40,568 nucleotides of DNA, taken from positions 1-40,568 of the IMG/VR virus record IMGVR_UViG_3300035670_000524; one strand, given 5' to 3'. Below the pieces are notes generated by a model. It did no database searches. It was given only the letters and a program-made list of their open reading frames with translations, and had not been told where the DNA came from. The stretch comes from a virus. The position numbers and the translations under genes were made by a program. This document shows positions 13,119-22,900 of the stretch, piece after piece. Each line of letters opens with the position of its first letter. Position 1 is the stretch's first letter.

Positions 13119-15519
13119 AACGCAAGGATCTCGCTTCTACTGTAATCCCTGATGGCGGCATAAATGTCAATGTTACATTGCTTCCTGAGCAAGTATAATC
13201 AGTGGTAGGAATCATCGTTATTCCATCTAATGATACCAATAAATTATTATTATTGGATACATTAAACCCAAGAGCGTATGTATTTACATTACCATCAGTT
13301 GTATATACAACGCTTATATTATTCCCGTTTGCGCTTAGAGCTTCTCCAATTGTGTAAACTTCAATTGGTTGATTATTTGGTGGTGGAACGGTAAACTCTA
13401 CATTTCCACCAGCAATATTATAATCTAAATCACCTTGTAAAATACCACCAACAAAAACGATAGTATAATTTTCATTTGTAGGAATTACTGAAAGTGTAAA
13501 TACATTCGCAACGCCATTGCCTGTAAAACTGTCTCTTGTTGAACCTGGTCCAGATCCACCACCACCGCCAGAAGAAATAAATGAGATATTTGCATTACTT
13601 CCACTCTGCTCAACTACAACTGACACTGTAGAAGTGTTGTTAAACACAAATGTGTTAGTGGATAATGGAATTCCAGAATTAGCCGAAACTTTTACCGCAG
13701 CATTATTCGCCGCATCATAAGCATTATTTGCCTGATTATACGCTGAGTTTGCCTGACCATAACCAGTGTTAGCCTGATTTCGAGCAGTATTGGCTTGATC
13801 ATAGGCATTCGCAGCCTGAGCAGTTACATTAATACCACCAGTTGTCGAGAACGTGTTAGCATAAATTGTATTCGCGCCAGTAATATCACCGCCACTACCT
13901 GATGTTGAAATAGAAGTTCCAACATTCAATGTGCCAGAAATATTTGCGTTTCCAGTTACAAGCAAGCCACCTGAACTGATGTTCAACTGACCTGTCATTG
14001 TATCGCCAGACTTTAATACTCTGTTATTCGCATCATTATAAGCATTGTTTGCTGTATTATAAGCGTTATTAGCAGTTGTGCGCGCAGTATTAGCCTGATC
14101 TCTCGCATTATTTGCTTGCGTATATGATGTGTTTGCTTGATCTCTGGCAGAATTTGCTTGGGCATATGCTGCATACGCATACCCTAATGCGTTTTGACCA
14201 ATACCAATTGCTGTGTTTGCTTGGCTGTAAGCATCATTCGCAGTGTTTCGAGCTGTATTTGCTTGATCATATGAGGCATTTGCCTGAGCATATGAATCAT
14301 TCGCAGTATTTCTGGCAGTATTAGCCTGGTCGTGAGCAAGTGTTAAATTAGCCTGTGTTGCTACTGTGTTACCAACAAGTGTAATGCTGTTTGCTGCGAT
14401 ATTTGCGCGGAGTAATGCAAGTGTCGTGTTAGCAAAATCAACAACGTTGTTAACATGACCTTCGTCGAGAAGATTATCAAACAAATACCAGGTGCCATCG
14501 CCAGCATCTCTCGCAAGACCTGTGTGACTGTATTGACCTGCAGTATTTTTGCCGCCCATAAATCCAATGTCAACAAGATCACTTGTGTCATTGTTCGCAG
14601 CAAGATAAATTAATGGATCATCAACGATGTACGTTGTTACATTATAATATGTCGTATTACCAGTAACAGAAAGATTACCAGATACATTGAGTGAACCATT
14701 AATGGTTCCGCCAGTTAAATTTAATTTTAAATTTGCTTCAGCATAAGCAGCATTTGCTTGATTATATGCAGCATTGGCTTGCCCATAAGCATTAATAGCA
14801 ATAGATCCCGCATTATTCGCAGCATCATATGCAGAATTGGCTTGATTTAAAACATTTAATCCACCACTGACAAAGGATACAGTCGCATTAAATGTATTGG
14901 TTCGAACTTCTGTTCCTTCAGCAGATAAAACAGCATCGCCGATGTATACGGTGTTTCCACCAACATACAAATCTTTGAATTTAAATTCTGGACTACCAAG
15001 ATTAAATGTATTGTTTACAGCAGGAACAATATTTTGTGTAATTAACCATGCCGCAACATTTAAGTTGCCAGTCATGGTGTCGCCTGCTCTTAGAACACGT
15101 GTATTGGCTTCGTCGTAAGCAGCGTTGGCTTGAGCGTAAGAAAGATTAGCCTGAGCATACGCGCCATTCGCTTGTGCATATGCTCCATTTGCTTGTTCGT
15201 ATGCGCCATTCGCCTGTTGATAGGCTCCGTTAGCCTGTTCGTAAGCACCATTTGCTTGCGCATACGCTCCGTTGGCTTGACCGTAAGCACCATTCGCCTG
15301 ATTATATGCTCCGTTGGCTTGAGCATAGGCTGTATTTGCTGTATTAAGTGCAAGATTGGCTTGGTCGTATGCCAGAGGACTGCCGCCACCGCCACCACCA
15401 GAAGATATTGTAATTTGTGCTGCTGGACTGCGATCGGTCGCAGGAGCAAATGCTACATTTGCTCCAGTGTTAACAGTAACTTTTGTAACATTACTTCCCG
15501 ATCCAATCGATATCTTCAT
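13117..15519 (-). CDS. Tail-fibre protein with Ala/Asn heptad shafts and two C-terminal beta repeats (800 residues)
   Basis: Predicted tail fibre. N-terminus (1-46) is a short beta segment ending in a glycine run. Heptad shafts occupy about 50-141, 224-263, 395-500 and 570-608. The first shaft has ten near-identical QANGAY units. Knobs: 141-222 (RVLRAGDTMTGNLNV, FNLGSPEFKFKDLYVGG, VYIGDAVLSA), closely matching the 851-residue fibre; 264-395 (GGTINGSLNVSGNL, DIGFMGG, TWYLFDNL), matching the 1292-residue fibre; and 500-568, another TMTGQLN block. The C-terminus holds two copies of a ~60-residue domain (661-724, F-T-G-N-G-V-A-N-V-F-T-L-S; 737-799, Y-A-L-G-F-N-V and LLVSLDG), a repeat common in aquatic phage fibres. 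It overlaps the next gene by 4 bases. Confidence 0.85.
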   Translation of the reverse strand: MKISIGSGSNVTKVTVNTGANVAFAPATDRSPAAQITISSGGGGGGSPLAYDQANLALNTANTAYAQANGAYNQANGAYGQANGAYAQANGAYEQANGAYQQANGAYEQANGAYAQANGAYAQANLSYAQANAAYDEANTRVLRAGDTMTGNLNVAAWLITQNIVPAVNNTFNLGSPEFKFKDLYVGGNTVYIGDAVLSAEGTEVRTNTFNATVSFVSGGLNVLNQANSAYDAANNAGSIAINAYGQANAAYNQANAAYAEANLKLNLTGGTINGSLNVSGNLSVTGNTTYYNVTTYIVDDPLIYLAANNDTSDLVDIGFMGGKNTAGQYSHTGLARDAGDGTWYLFDNLLDEGHVNNVVDFANTTLALLRANIAANSITLVGNTVATQANLTLAHDQANTARNTANDSYAQANASYDQANTARNTANDAYSQANTAIGIGQNALGYAYAAYAQANSARDQANTSYTQANNARDQANTARTTANNAYNTANNAYNDANNRVLKSGDTMTGQLNISSGGLLVTGNANISGTLNVGTSISTSGSGGDITGANTIYANTFSTTGGINVTAQAANAYDQANTARNQANTGYGQANSAYNQANNAYDAANNAAVKVSANSGIPLSTNTFVFNNTSTVSVVVEQSGSNANISFISSGGGGGSGPGSTRDSFTGNGVANVFTLSVIPTNENYTIVFVGGILQGDLDYNIAGGNVEFTVPPPNNQPIEVYTIGEALSANGNNISVVYTTDGNVNTYALGFNVSNNNNLLVSLDGITMIPTTDYTCSGSNVTLTFMPPSGITVEARSLR
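13696..15372 (-). repeat. Heptad-coding imperfect repeats in the 800-residue fibre
   Basis: Imperfect 21-base units coding A-Y-x-Q-A-N-G/T heptads, densest at 15130-15340, where consecutive units differ mainly in the third residue (Q, G, A, E). These arrays are the same type as in the 1292- and 851-residue fibres. Confidence 0.75.
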
Positions 15520-15851
15520 TGCGTAATCTGCGGATAAACTGTTATGATACCTTCAATAACACGCGAAACAACACTCGAAGTATCCTGCATTTTAACGTCA
15601 TAAAGATATCTACCAGCCTTAATATTACTGGTAGTCGCAGAATTCATAGATAATCTAATGTTTCCGTTCGCGGCATCGGTAATCGATACAGTTAAATTTG
15701 CAGTTACATTTGCGGAATAATATGATTTTCGGATTGAAGATGTGAGTGAATAGCCAGCAACATTAATCGCTGTGCCATCGTCGTTACTGAGATCAAGTGT
15801 AATTGAAAAATCAGTTCCTTGATCACAAAATAATTCTACTTGACTTGCCAT
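15516..15851 (-). CDS. Small beta-sandwich-like fibre-region protein
   Basis: 111 residues, nearly all predicted strand. The start (VELFCDQGTDFSITLDLSND) with G-T-A-I-N-V-A-G-Y-S-L-T-S-S-I-R, a late G-R-Y-L-Y-D-V-K and a final I-E-G-I-I-T-V-Y-P matches, as far as I recall, small immunoglobulin-like phage structural proteins related to the N-terminal domain of BppU-type baseplate proteins. Function is not established. It overlaps the 800-residue fibre gene by 4 bases (ATGA), so the two are probably made in proportion and the protein may bind or cap that fibre (inference). Confidence 0.65.
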   Translation of the reverse strand: MASQVELFCDQGTDFSITLDLSNDDGTAINVAGYSLTSSIRKSYYSANVTANLTVSITDAANGNIRLSMNSATTSNIKAGRYLYDVKMQDTSSVVSRVIEGIITVYPQITQ

Positions 15852-15852
15852 G

Positions 15853-16266
15853 TTAGAGGCTCAAAAGTTTGTCTGCTGCTTCTCTTGATAGTATATTTTT
15901 ATTCACAAGAAAATTAATAGAATCTTTTACTTTTTGTTCATTTAAATTAAATGTATCAGTCATTCTAAATTTTTCAAGCCAAACTTCAACAGCAGCATCA
16001 GTCTTAGATGCAGCAACAACTTCAACATAATCATCACCAAGTTGATTCATTAATTCTGCGCGAGTTAAAATTGTATCAGATTTAATTAAATCAAATGTTT
16101 TAGTTTGAATATTATATTTGTATCCAGAAGAAACATATGGTGTATCGGTAATTTCTACCCAATCGCTTTTGTCTTCTTCAACAAAAACTGTTGGTTTGGT
16201 TTCTTGTTCTACTGTAGTTCGAACTTCGCCTACATTTGCCAAATTAATTAGTGCCCATCTTTTCAT
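15853..16266 (-). CDS. Hypothetical protein, possible fibre accessory or chaperone
   Basis: 137 residues that I do not recognise. N-terminus (MKRWALINLANVGEVRTTVEQ) and W-V-E-I-T-D-T-P-Y followed by SSGYKYN look like a small beta domain. From about residue 65 it turns helical and charged (TRAELMNQLGDDYVEVV, AVEVWLEKFRM, then VKDSINFLVNKNIL and EAADKLL). The beta-then-helix plan with a charged tail is seen in some phage fibre-assembly chaperones, but this is weak. Its ATG overlaps the stop of the glycine-rich gene (TAATG), and it ends one base from the 111-residue gene, so it belongs to the same fibre operon. Confidence 0.55.
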   Translation of the reverse strand: MKRWALINLANVGEVRTTVEQETKPTVFVEEDKSDWVEITDTPYVSSGYKYNIQTKTFDLIKSDTILTRAELMNQLGDDYVEVVAASKTDAAVEVWLEKFRMTDTFNLNEQKVKDSINFLVNKNILSREAADKLLSL

Positions 16267-17147
16267 TAGTAAACAAACTCCTCAATAATAATAATTCCTG
16301 AGTTACCACTACCACCGCCGCCATAAACACCAACTGAAGGTCCTGGGAATTCTGGATCTGGTGAAGGCGCAAATCCATCATCACTTACAGCACCACCACC
16401 GCCACCAGCACCCCAAGCAGGACCAGCTGCACCAGTGTAAACACTTACTGTATGTGGAGATTGAGCAGATCCTCCTGCTCCACCGATTCCATAGATAGAA
16501 GCACCACCACCGCCACCACCAGCACGAAATGGATAAGACGGTGCACTCGTTGTTGCAGTGCCACCATTCGATGGCGAAGTTAATCGGTTTATTGAAGATC
16601 CTGGCGCTGGCACTGAATATGGAGAATCAGTTTCGTGACCTGATAAACCATTAACAGCTGTTCCAGGAGGACCAGCTGGATTATAATTACCAGTACCCCC
16701 ATTTCCGCCTTTATAAAATTGTAAGGCTGATGGGTGACGATTGATGTTTAAATTGCCACCACCACCAGTGCCTGATGTTCCGGAACCACCACCACCAGCC
16801 TCAAACGATCCAAAAATAGAATTTGATCCATTTGCGCCAGTTGTTCCTGGTGTTGACGAACTCGTTGCGGTGTTTGCGCCAGTACCACCAGCACCAACAG
16901 TATAACTATAAGATGGCGCAGCAACTTTAAACATCACTTGAACTGTTGATCCTCCTGCGCCACCACCACCGCCAGGAGAAATAGGAGAACCAGCACCACG
17001 ACCGCCACCACCACCGCCGCCAGTTATCGTCACGCGAAGAAAACTATTTGATGTACTTAATGGTGTAAATGATCCTGAGCCAGAAGTATAAACTGTGACT
17101 CTATTAGGTTTTCCGCCACCACCAAGTAATCCTGTAAGTGTACTCAT
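16266..17147 (-). CDS. Glycine-rich adhesin-like protein (polyglycine fold)
   Basis: 293 residues, very glycine-rich but without collagen triplets. Residues 19-42 (VTVYTSGSGSFTPLSTSNSF then LRVTITGG) form a small beta domain shared in type with the collagen-like protein. The rest alternates runs of 4-7 glycines with short variable segments (SPISPG, YSYTVGAGGTG, IFGSFEAGGGG, FRAGGGGGG, WGAGGGGG) and ends in a beta strand GIIIIEEFVY. Glycine-run architecture with variable loops recalls the gp38-type adhesins of some T-even phages, whose runs pack as polyglycine-II helices; equivalence is an inference from composition. GAGGAT lies 8-9 bases before the ATG. It sits between the 851-residue fibre and small fibre accessory genes. 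Confidence 0.75.
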   Translation of the reverse strand: MSTLTGLLGGGGKPNRVTVYTSGSGSFTPLSTSNSFLRVTITGGGGGGGRGAGSPISPGGGGGAGGSTVQVMFKVAAPSYSYTVGAGGTGANTATSSSTPGTTGANGSNSIFGSFEAGGGGSGTSGTGGGGNLNINRHPSALQFYKGGNGGTGNYNPAGPPGTAVNGLSGHETDSPYSVPAPGSSINRLTSPSNGGTATTSAPSYPFRAGGGGGGASIYGIGGAGGSAQSPHTVSVYTGAAGPAWGAGGGGGAVSDDGFAPSPDPEFPGPSVGVYGGGGSGNSGIIIIEEFVY

Positions 17148-17158
17148 CTATACAATCC

Positions 17159-19714
17159 TCAAGTAAATGTCCAGCCAACAGTAGAATCAACGTATCTCAA
17201 TTGAACCATTGTGTTGGCAATATCAAGTGTTAAATCTTCTGAAAGGCTCTTAATCTTATTTCCGTTTCTTGCCACAATATTATTTGCAAGTCCATTTTCT
17301 GTAGAAATCCAAACAACATCACCAGCAGCTGGTGATGCAGGTAGCGTAACAGTAGAAGCCGCAGCGTTCTTCAACACATAATGTTGATTTTTAATTGCTG
17401 TAACAGTAGTGCTACTGATAATATTTAGGGATGGCAATGCATTGTTAGCCTGAGCATAAGCATTATTGGCTTGAGCGTAGGCATTACCAGCATTTGTAGT
17501 TGCTGTATTTGCCTGACCGTAGGCAGTATTTGCTTGAGTACGAGCAGTGTTTGCCTGGTCTCGAGCATTGTTTGCTTGCCCATACGCATTCAACGCATTC
17601 GTTTGAGCAGTATTCGCGGCATTGTAAGCATTACCAGCATTCGTAGTTGCCGTATTTGCTTGATTATAAGCAGTGTTGGCTTGAGTTCTTGCTGTGTTTG
17701 CTTGATCTCTGGCGTTATTCGCCTGACCGTATGCATTTAATGCGTTTGTTTGAGCAGTATTTGCAGCGTTATATGCATTACCTGCGTTTGTTGTGGCAGT
17801 GTTTGCTTGACCATAAGCATTTTTAGCAATAGTATCTGCTGCAGATGCATTCGTAGTTGCTGTATTTGCTTGTCCATATGCACTATTGGCAACATTGCGT
17901 GCAGTGTTTGCTTGATCACGTGCGTTATTGGCTTGACCATATGCATTCAATGCGTTTGTCTGAGCAGTGTTCGCTGCTCCGTAAGAATCATTAGCAGTTG
18001 TTCTGGCAGTATTCGCCTGATCACGTGCCGAGTTAGCCTGACCATATGCTGTATTAGCCTGTCCGTATGCAATATTTGCTTGACCATAAGCACTATTGGC
18101 TTGAGCATATGCTCCGTTCGCAGTGTCGCGAGCGGTGTTTGCTTGAGTTCGGGCAGTGTTAGCCTGATCACGTGCTGTAGTTGCTTGATCATATGAAGTT
18201 TTAACTGAGTTTGGAGCAGCAGCACCTGTTGTGCTTGTTGAGGTTACAGAGTCAACAACATTTTGAGTTGTTAACAATGTATAATATGTTCCTTCAGTAC
18301 TATTAGCAGTTACACGCCAAACATTTCCAGCAGCAGTGTCAAAATTAATCCAGGCATTACCATTCGCCGCTGAACCAAGTCTTACACCAAAGGCACCATC
18401 ACCACGCGATGTTGCGTTTACTCTTAATCTATAAGAAGATTCATTAGTTTCTGCTGGGGCGGAAATAGGATCTGTAACAAGTAATGTTGTGGCAGTGATT
18501 GTTCCTGCTACAATGCTTGTTGAGTTTACAGTTCCAATATTAGCAACTGTAATCGCAGCATTCGTTGCGACATTAAGTGCTTGAACATTAACACGAACAT
18601 CATCAGCACTAATTGTTGCATCGCCGAGATAGATGGTACTGTTTGAAAGATAAACGTCTTTGAATCTCTTTGTTGCTTCACCGAGATTATATGTTACGTT
18701 TAGATTTGGTACAACATTTTGTGTGATAATTGACGCAGCAACATTTAAATTGCCTGTCATTGTATCGCCAGCCTTTAATACGCGAGTATTTGCTGCATCA
18801 TAGGCAGCATTGGCTTGTCCGTATGCTGTATTCGCTTGAGTTCTGGCTGTATTTGCTTGGTCGCGTGCCGTGTTTGCTTGATCACGCGCTGTGTTGGCTT
18901 GGTTTCTTGCGTTATTCGCTTGGTCTGTTACATTTAATCCAGCGACAGTAATAAACGTGGTGCCATTTACAGTGCCAACATTAGCAGTTGTTGCAGTAAG
19001 TTCAGTGACAACTGTATTTACAACAGCAGCATTTGCGATATTAGCAAGAAGAATATTTGCTGTTGCACCAGCAGCCTCTACATTTAATGTAGCGATATTT
19101 GCTGTTACGATATTGCCTGTTGTAATATTTGCCAACGTTGAAACAACAATGTTACCAGTTGTTGTATTTTGCGTAACAGATAAATTACCAGCAGCAACAT
19201 TTTGTGTAACTGAAAGATTACCTGTTGTTGTGTTCATTGTCACATCAACGTTTCTCGATACAGTCACATTGCTGAGGAAATTAGTATTTGGACGAATCGT
19301 GACCAAACCAGTTGCGCTGGAATTTGAGAAAAACACATTTCCGTTTGTGAATTCTACATTCGCACCACGGAATACAACGTTAATATTTGCTTGAAATCTT
19401 GCTGTAGCAGCAGTTAGATTATTAAATTGAATATCGCCGCCATTTAGATAAACGTATCCAGCAGCGTCTTGTTCAATGTTTCTGAGAGATAACGTTCCGT
19501 CAATGCGAGCATCGTCTTTGACGTCGAGAAGCACACCACCTGATGAATTGGCAAGAGTCAATGTACCTTGATTGACTGTAATGCTGCCTCGTTCCTTGAT
19601 GAAATTCTCACGAGCAATTTCTTCCACATCATCGATCAGGAGATTAGTTTGAATTCTCCAGTGATCGAACGTATTCGCTGTGGTAACTAATGTGATATTT
19701 GCTGTATTTGCCAT
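17159..19714 (-). CDS. Tail-fibre protein, probably baseplate-proximal (851 residues)
   Basis: Fibre with an N-terminus (NTFDHWRIQTNLLIDDVEEI) typical of the fibre-attachment segment in cyanophage-like myoviruses, which suggests it is the proximal one. Residues 45-255 are beta-rich with repeated T-G-N-L-S-V-T-Q-N phrases. Heptads occupy about 264-310. The 311-375 knob (RVLKAGDTMTGNLNV, YNLGEATKRFKDVYL, IYLGDATIS) is paralogous to residues 142-205 of the 800-residue fibre. Residues 430-480 are a beta knob (INFDTAAGNVWRV). A long heptad shaft runs 505-760, including near-exact repeats of GNAYNAANTAQTNALNAYGQ. The last 85 residues (HYVLKNAAASTVTLPASPAAGD to G-W-T-F-T) are a known fibre C-terminal domain type. 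It lies directly after the 73-residue gene. Confidence 0.87.
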   Translation of the reverse strand: MANTANITLVTTANTFDHWRIQTNLLIDDVEEIARENFIKERGSITVNQGTLTLANSSGGVLLDVKDDARIDGTLSLRNIEQDAAGYVYLNGGDIQFNNLTAATARFQANINVVFRGANVEFTNGNVFFSNSSATGLVTIRPNTNFLSNVTVSRNVDVTMNTTTGNLSVTQNVAAGNLSVTQNTTTGNIVVSTLANITTGNIVTANIATLNVEAAGATANILLANIANAAVVNTVVTELTATTANVGTVNGTTFITVAGLNVTDQANNARNQANTARDQANTARDQANTARTQANTAYGQANAAYDAANTRVLKAGDTMTGNLNVAASIITQNVVPNLNVTYNLGEATKRFKDVYLSNSTIYLGDATISADDVRVNVQALNVATNAAITVANIGTVNSTSIVAGTITATTLLVTDPISAPAETNESSYRLRVNATSRGDGAFGVRLGSAANGNAWINFDTAAGNVWRVTANSTEGTYYTLLTTQNVVDSVTSTSTTGAAAPNSVKTSYDQATTARDQANTARTQANTARDTANGAYAQANSAYGQANIAYGQANTAYGQANSARDQANTARTTANDSYGAANTAQTNALNAYGQANNARDQANTARNVANSAYGQANTATTNASAADTIAKNAYGQANTATTNAGNAYNAANTAQTNALNAYGQANNARDQANTARTQANTAYNQANTATTNAGNAYNAANTAQTNALNAYGQANNARDQANTARTQANTAYGQANTATTNAGNAYAQANNAYAQANNALPSLNIISSTTVTAIKNQHYVLKNAAASTVTLPASPAAGDVVWISTENGLANNIVARNGNKIKSLSEDLTLDIANTMVQLRYVDSTVGWTFT
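17435..18925 (-). repeat. Heptad-coding imperfect repeats in the 851-residue fibre
   Basis: Imperfect 21-base units for heptads such as ARDQANT, AYGQANN and AQTNALN. Within 17480-17830 a unit of about five to ten heptads is itself repeated nearly exactly, indicating recent duplication. Confidence 0.75.
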
Positions 19715-19717
19715 TTA

Positions 19718-19939
19718 TTATTTCTCGTTGCTCACTGCTTTTAAAATCTCGCTGAGCATATTTTTAATGTCAGAAACTTCTGATTTAAGGTTATTTATTT
19801 CCTCTTCAACTGCCTTTGCCCTTTTCAACTCAGCCATTTTCTTTTCATGTTTAGCAACAACAGCCTTGTTTGTATTCAGCACAGCAAAGTTATTCATGTC
19901 TTTGACATAATCAAGATTATCCTTTACTCTGGATCGCAT
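19718..19939 (-). CDS. Small coiled-coil protein, fibre/baseplate region
   Basis: 73 residues from the ATG at 19937-19939. An upstream in-frame ATG at 19960 lies inside the preceding gene; the downstream one is preferred because GAGGG sits 5-9 bases before it and it starts directly after the preceding TGA. The protein is highly charged. After RSRVKDNLDYVKDMNN, residues about 32-70 form a continuous amphipathic helix (KKMAELKRAK, then EEEINNLKSEVSDIKNMLSEILKAV) with leucine/isoleucine heptads, a likely trimeric or dimeric coiled coil. It has no recognised function. Its place between the 1072-residue attachment protein and the proximal fibre suggests a connector or assembly factor. Confidence 0.7.
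   Translation of the reverse strand: MRSRVKDNLDYVKDMNNFAVLNTNKAVVAKHEKKMAELKRAKAVEEEINNLKSEVSDIKNMLSEILKAVSNEK
19792..19799 (-). promoter_or_regulatory. Possible late promoter before the 851-residue fibre
   Basis: Minus strand AATAAATA inside the 73-residue gene, about 78 bases upstream of the fibre start codon. One base from the late consensus; in AT-rich coding sequence this can arise by chance. Confidence 0.35.
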
Positions 19940-19940
19940 A

Positions 19941-22900
19941 TCAACCCTCTGGGATAGCAATAATTCTGAGGTTGTCTAACTTTGGAACCAATGCAGGATC
20001 TGGAGTCAAGAGGCAAACCTTAATTGCGAAGTTTTTATATCTTCCACCGATAGGATATGTTCTGCCATTTTCGGTGTAGGATATTCTATTTTCTTCCAAC
20101 GAAGGTCTAAACTCAAGCATTACAGTTGATGCTGCTGTTCTTGAGTAGATATCCTTATATTTTTCCATACGACGCCAGCTCTTATCTGAGAGTTTTTCTG
20201 GATCATCTGGTGATAGGACTTTATAATAAACCTGAATATCTGTTGGGCTTGGACGAATAGCATCCATAAACACTCTCAAATCGCCAGCCTCAAATCCATC
20301 CTCGAGAATAATTTCACGAGAAATGTACTTGGAGTAGATATTACCACCAGATTTATCAGTTTCACCAGATACCAATGCAGTTGCTGTTATATTGGTTGTT
20401 GCGTTACCATTAGCAATTGTAATTGCTGGAGTTTCGATATATCCGCTGCCAGAGGTTGTAATTACGATGTGGTTTACTGTATTTGATCCGTCAGTGTTAG
20501 CCACTGCGAATCCAGTAACTCCAGATCCACCGCCACCAGATACAGAAATATTATAGAATCCAATATTATAACTGTTGGCATAATATGTTTCACGATAAAG
20601 TTGAGCGAAGTTATTGATTGAGTTATTTGATCCACCAATAATTACGTTACCGCTTGTTGAGTGCGCATTATATCCGACACCCTTATTCGTAATTGAAATT
20701 ACTGTATTTGAAACACCGCCATTGTTAATCTTATATGTCACAGCAGACAAGCCAAGACGCTCAAGATTAATAATTGGCGAAATATCAGTGTCAGTAGAGG
20801 TCATTGTAACAGTCAATTGTACGCTGTTAGCATTACCACCATGAATACGACGACGATTCAAGAACGATGCTGATGCAGTATTCGCTGATCTGTCAAGAAC
20901 AGAACCATATTCGAGAACTGAGTTTGGTTCAACTGTAATTCCTGTGTCTTGATTTGAATTGTACGCATACATTCCCTTAACAGAATACTGTACAGCACCT
21001 TTAGGGAATCTCAAGTCAGTTGACAACAATGTCACGCGATCAATATCAAGATTTGCGATTGGTGTATCTGCAAGATTAAACACTGCAGAACCAGAAGAAT
21101 TAAACACAGCCTTGTTAATCACAAACATCAAGTCGATGTTATTATATGGCGCCCATGTTGAAGAATTTTGAGCACGGAAGAATGCACCAGCGTATGGCTG
21201 ATCAGAAATACGACGTGGCTGTGCTGCACCAAGAACGAGGCTACCCATTTCGGCAACATACACTTCATAATCTGGCGAATCAGAATTTACGATGAGCGCA
21301 TACTCACGATTTGGTTGTAGATAAACTGGATCAGTAAAATTAAATTTCGTTACAGTGCTTGTGTTAGATGAACTTGGATTCGTTGACACTTTAACTTTAT
21401 CAAATTGTACAGTCGAACTTCCAAGATAAGTCTGAGTTGGGAATCCGTTGACAACTTCTGCAATCTTTACAGTAACTGGCAACAACATACCGCCATTTGC
21501 ATATGATGGTTTTGTCTTGAAGAATAGATCAACTGACGAAACGAACATGCCATAATCTGGTTTGTTGCTTGATGGTTTTGGTGTGAAGAATGTTTGAGCC
21601 AATGAGTCACCGATTGGCAATCTTGGAACACTTCCACCTGCTCTATCAGTCAATGGCGATTTAGTTGCGTCGTTATTAAATGTTCTTTCTGATGGGCTTA
21701 CTGGTTTTACAGGAGCATCAGAATTTACTTCAGGCAATAATGTTAGGATAGGTGTGGTTTGTGTATCATTTCCTGTTCTAAATCTGCCAACTGCAGAATA
21801 AGTTGCTGCAGCACGCATTCCATAATCAGGATTATCAAATGTATTTGTGTCAGTTACAGACAATACACGATTACCTGTCTTGAATTTCAAGTTTGGATAT
21901 TCAGGAATATGGAAAATACCAGCCTGTCCACCATAAGAGTCAACATACATGTTCTCGACGCTGAAATAGGTGTTTCCAGTCATCGTGAAACTTGGTGCGC
22001 TGTTCAATACAATAATTTCTGGATTTGCTGATACGAAACCAGTGCAGCGACGGACTTCACCAACGCCAGTACCAGATACGAAATAGACGAGATTACCAAC
22101 AACTGCACGACCAATAGTTGAACTGACGTGCATATTAATACATTGATTATTTGGACCAGCGTCTGTATTAGCGATAATAGATGATCTTGGGAAATATGAA
22201 TTTACAAGAACATTCGCTGATGCATTTGCGATACTTTGAATCGTTCTGCCACCAGTTGATCCAAATGTGTCTTTATTATAATCTGAAGCAAATAATGGTT
22301 TTGCTGATGTATTTGAATTATTCCAAATATATGAGCGAGTGTTTGTTGCTGCGTTATTAGCATAATCAGCACCAACTGAGTTTGCTACGAGGCGACCTGA
22401 AACATGCTTAATAGCAATTACACCGTGAGTTGTGCCACCACCTTCTGTGTTATAATAAACAACTTCGCCAACGAATACTGCTTTATCATAACGCTTTGAT
22501 CCGTCAGATGTTTGATAAACAATTTCACCAACTTTAAAATCATTTGTCATTGCGGAAATAGCATTACCAAGACCGCCAACGTTTAGATTAATATAGTTTT
22601 GATTTACATAGATAATATTATCGCCAGAGGTCGAGATAATAGTTGCAAAGTGATTACCTGCTTGACGGCACAATACACCTTCGCCAGGATAAAATGCATC
22701 AGCAGTATTTTGACTGACAACAGTTACAACATTTGCACTTGTATATGTTAATCCGCTTGTAACATTCTCAATATAAAGTTGAAGAGTATCGTCAAAGTTA
22801 CCTGTTAATCCATTACCGCCAATTGATTTATCTTGACGTGAAGATCTGCGAATAATAAGTGTGTTGCCACTCCGAGAATCCACGATACCATTAAATGTAT

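Noticed and set aside
19940-19960. Upstream ATG at 19960 for the small coiled-coil gene
   Set aside because: Lies inside the preceding gene without a ribosome site; the ATG at 19939 has GAGGG before it.
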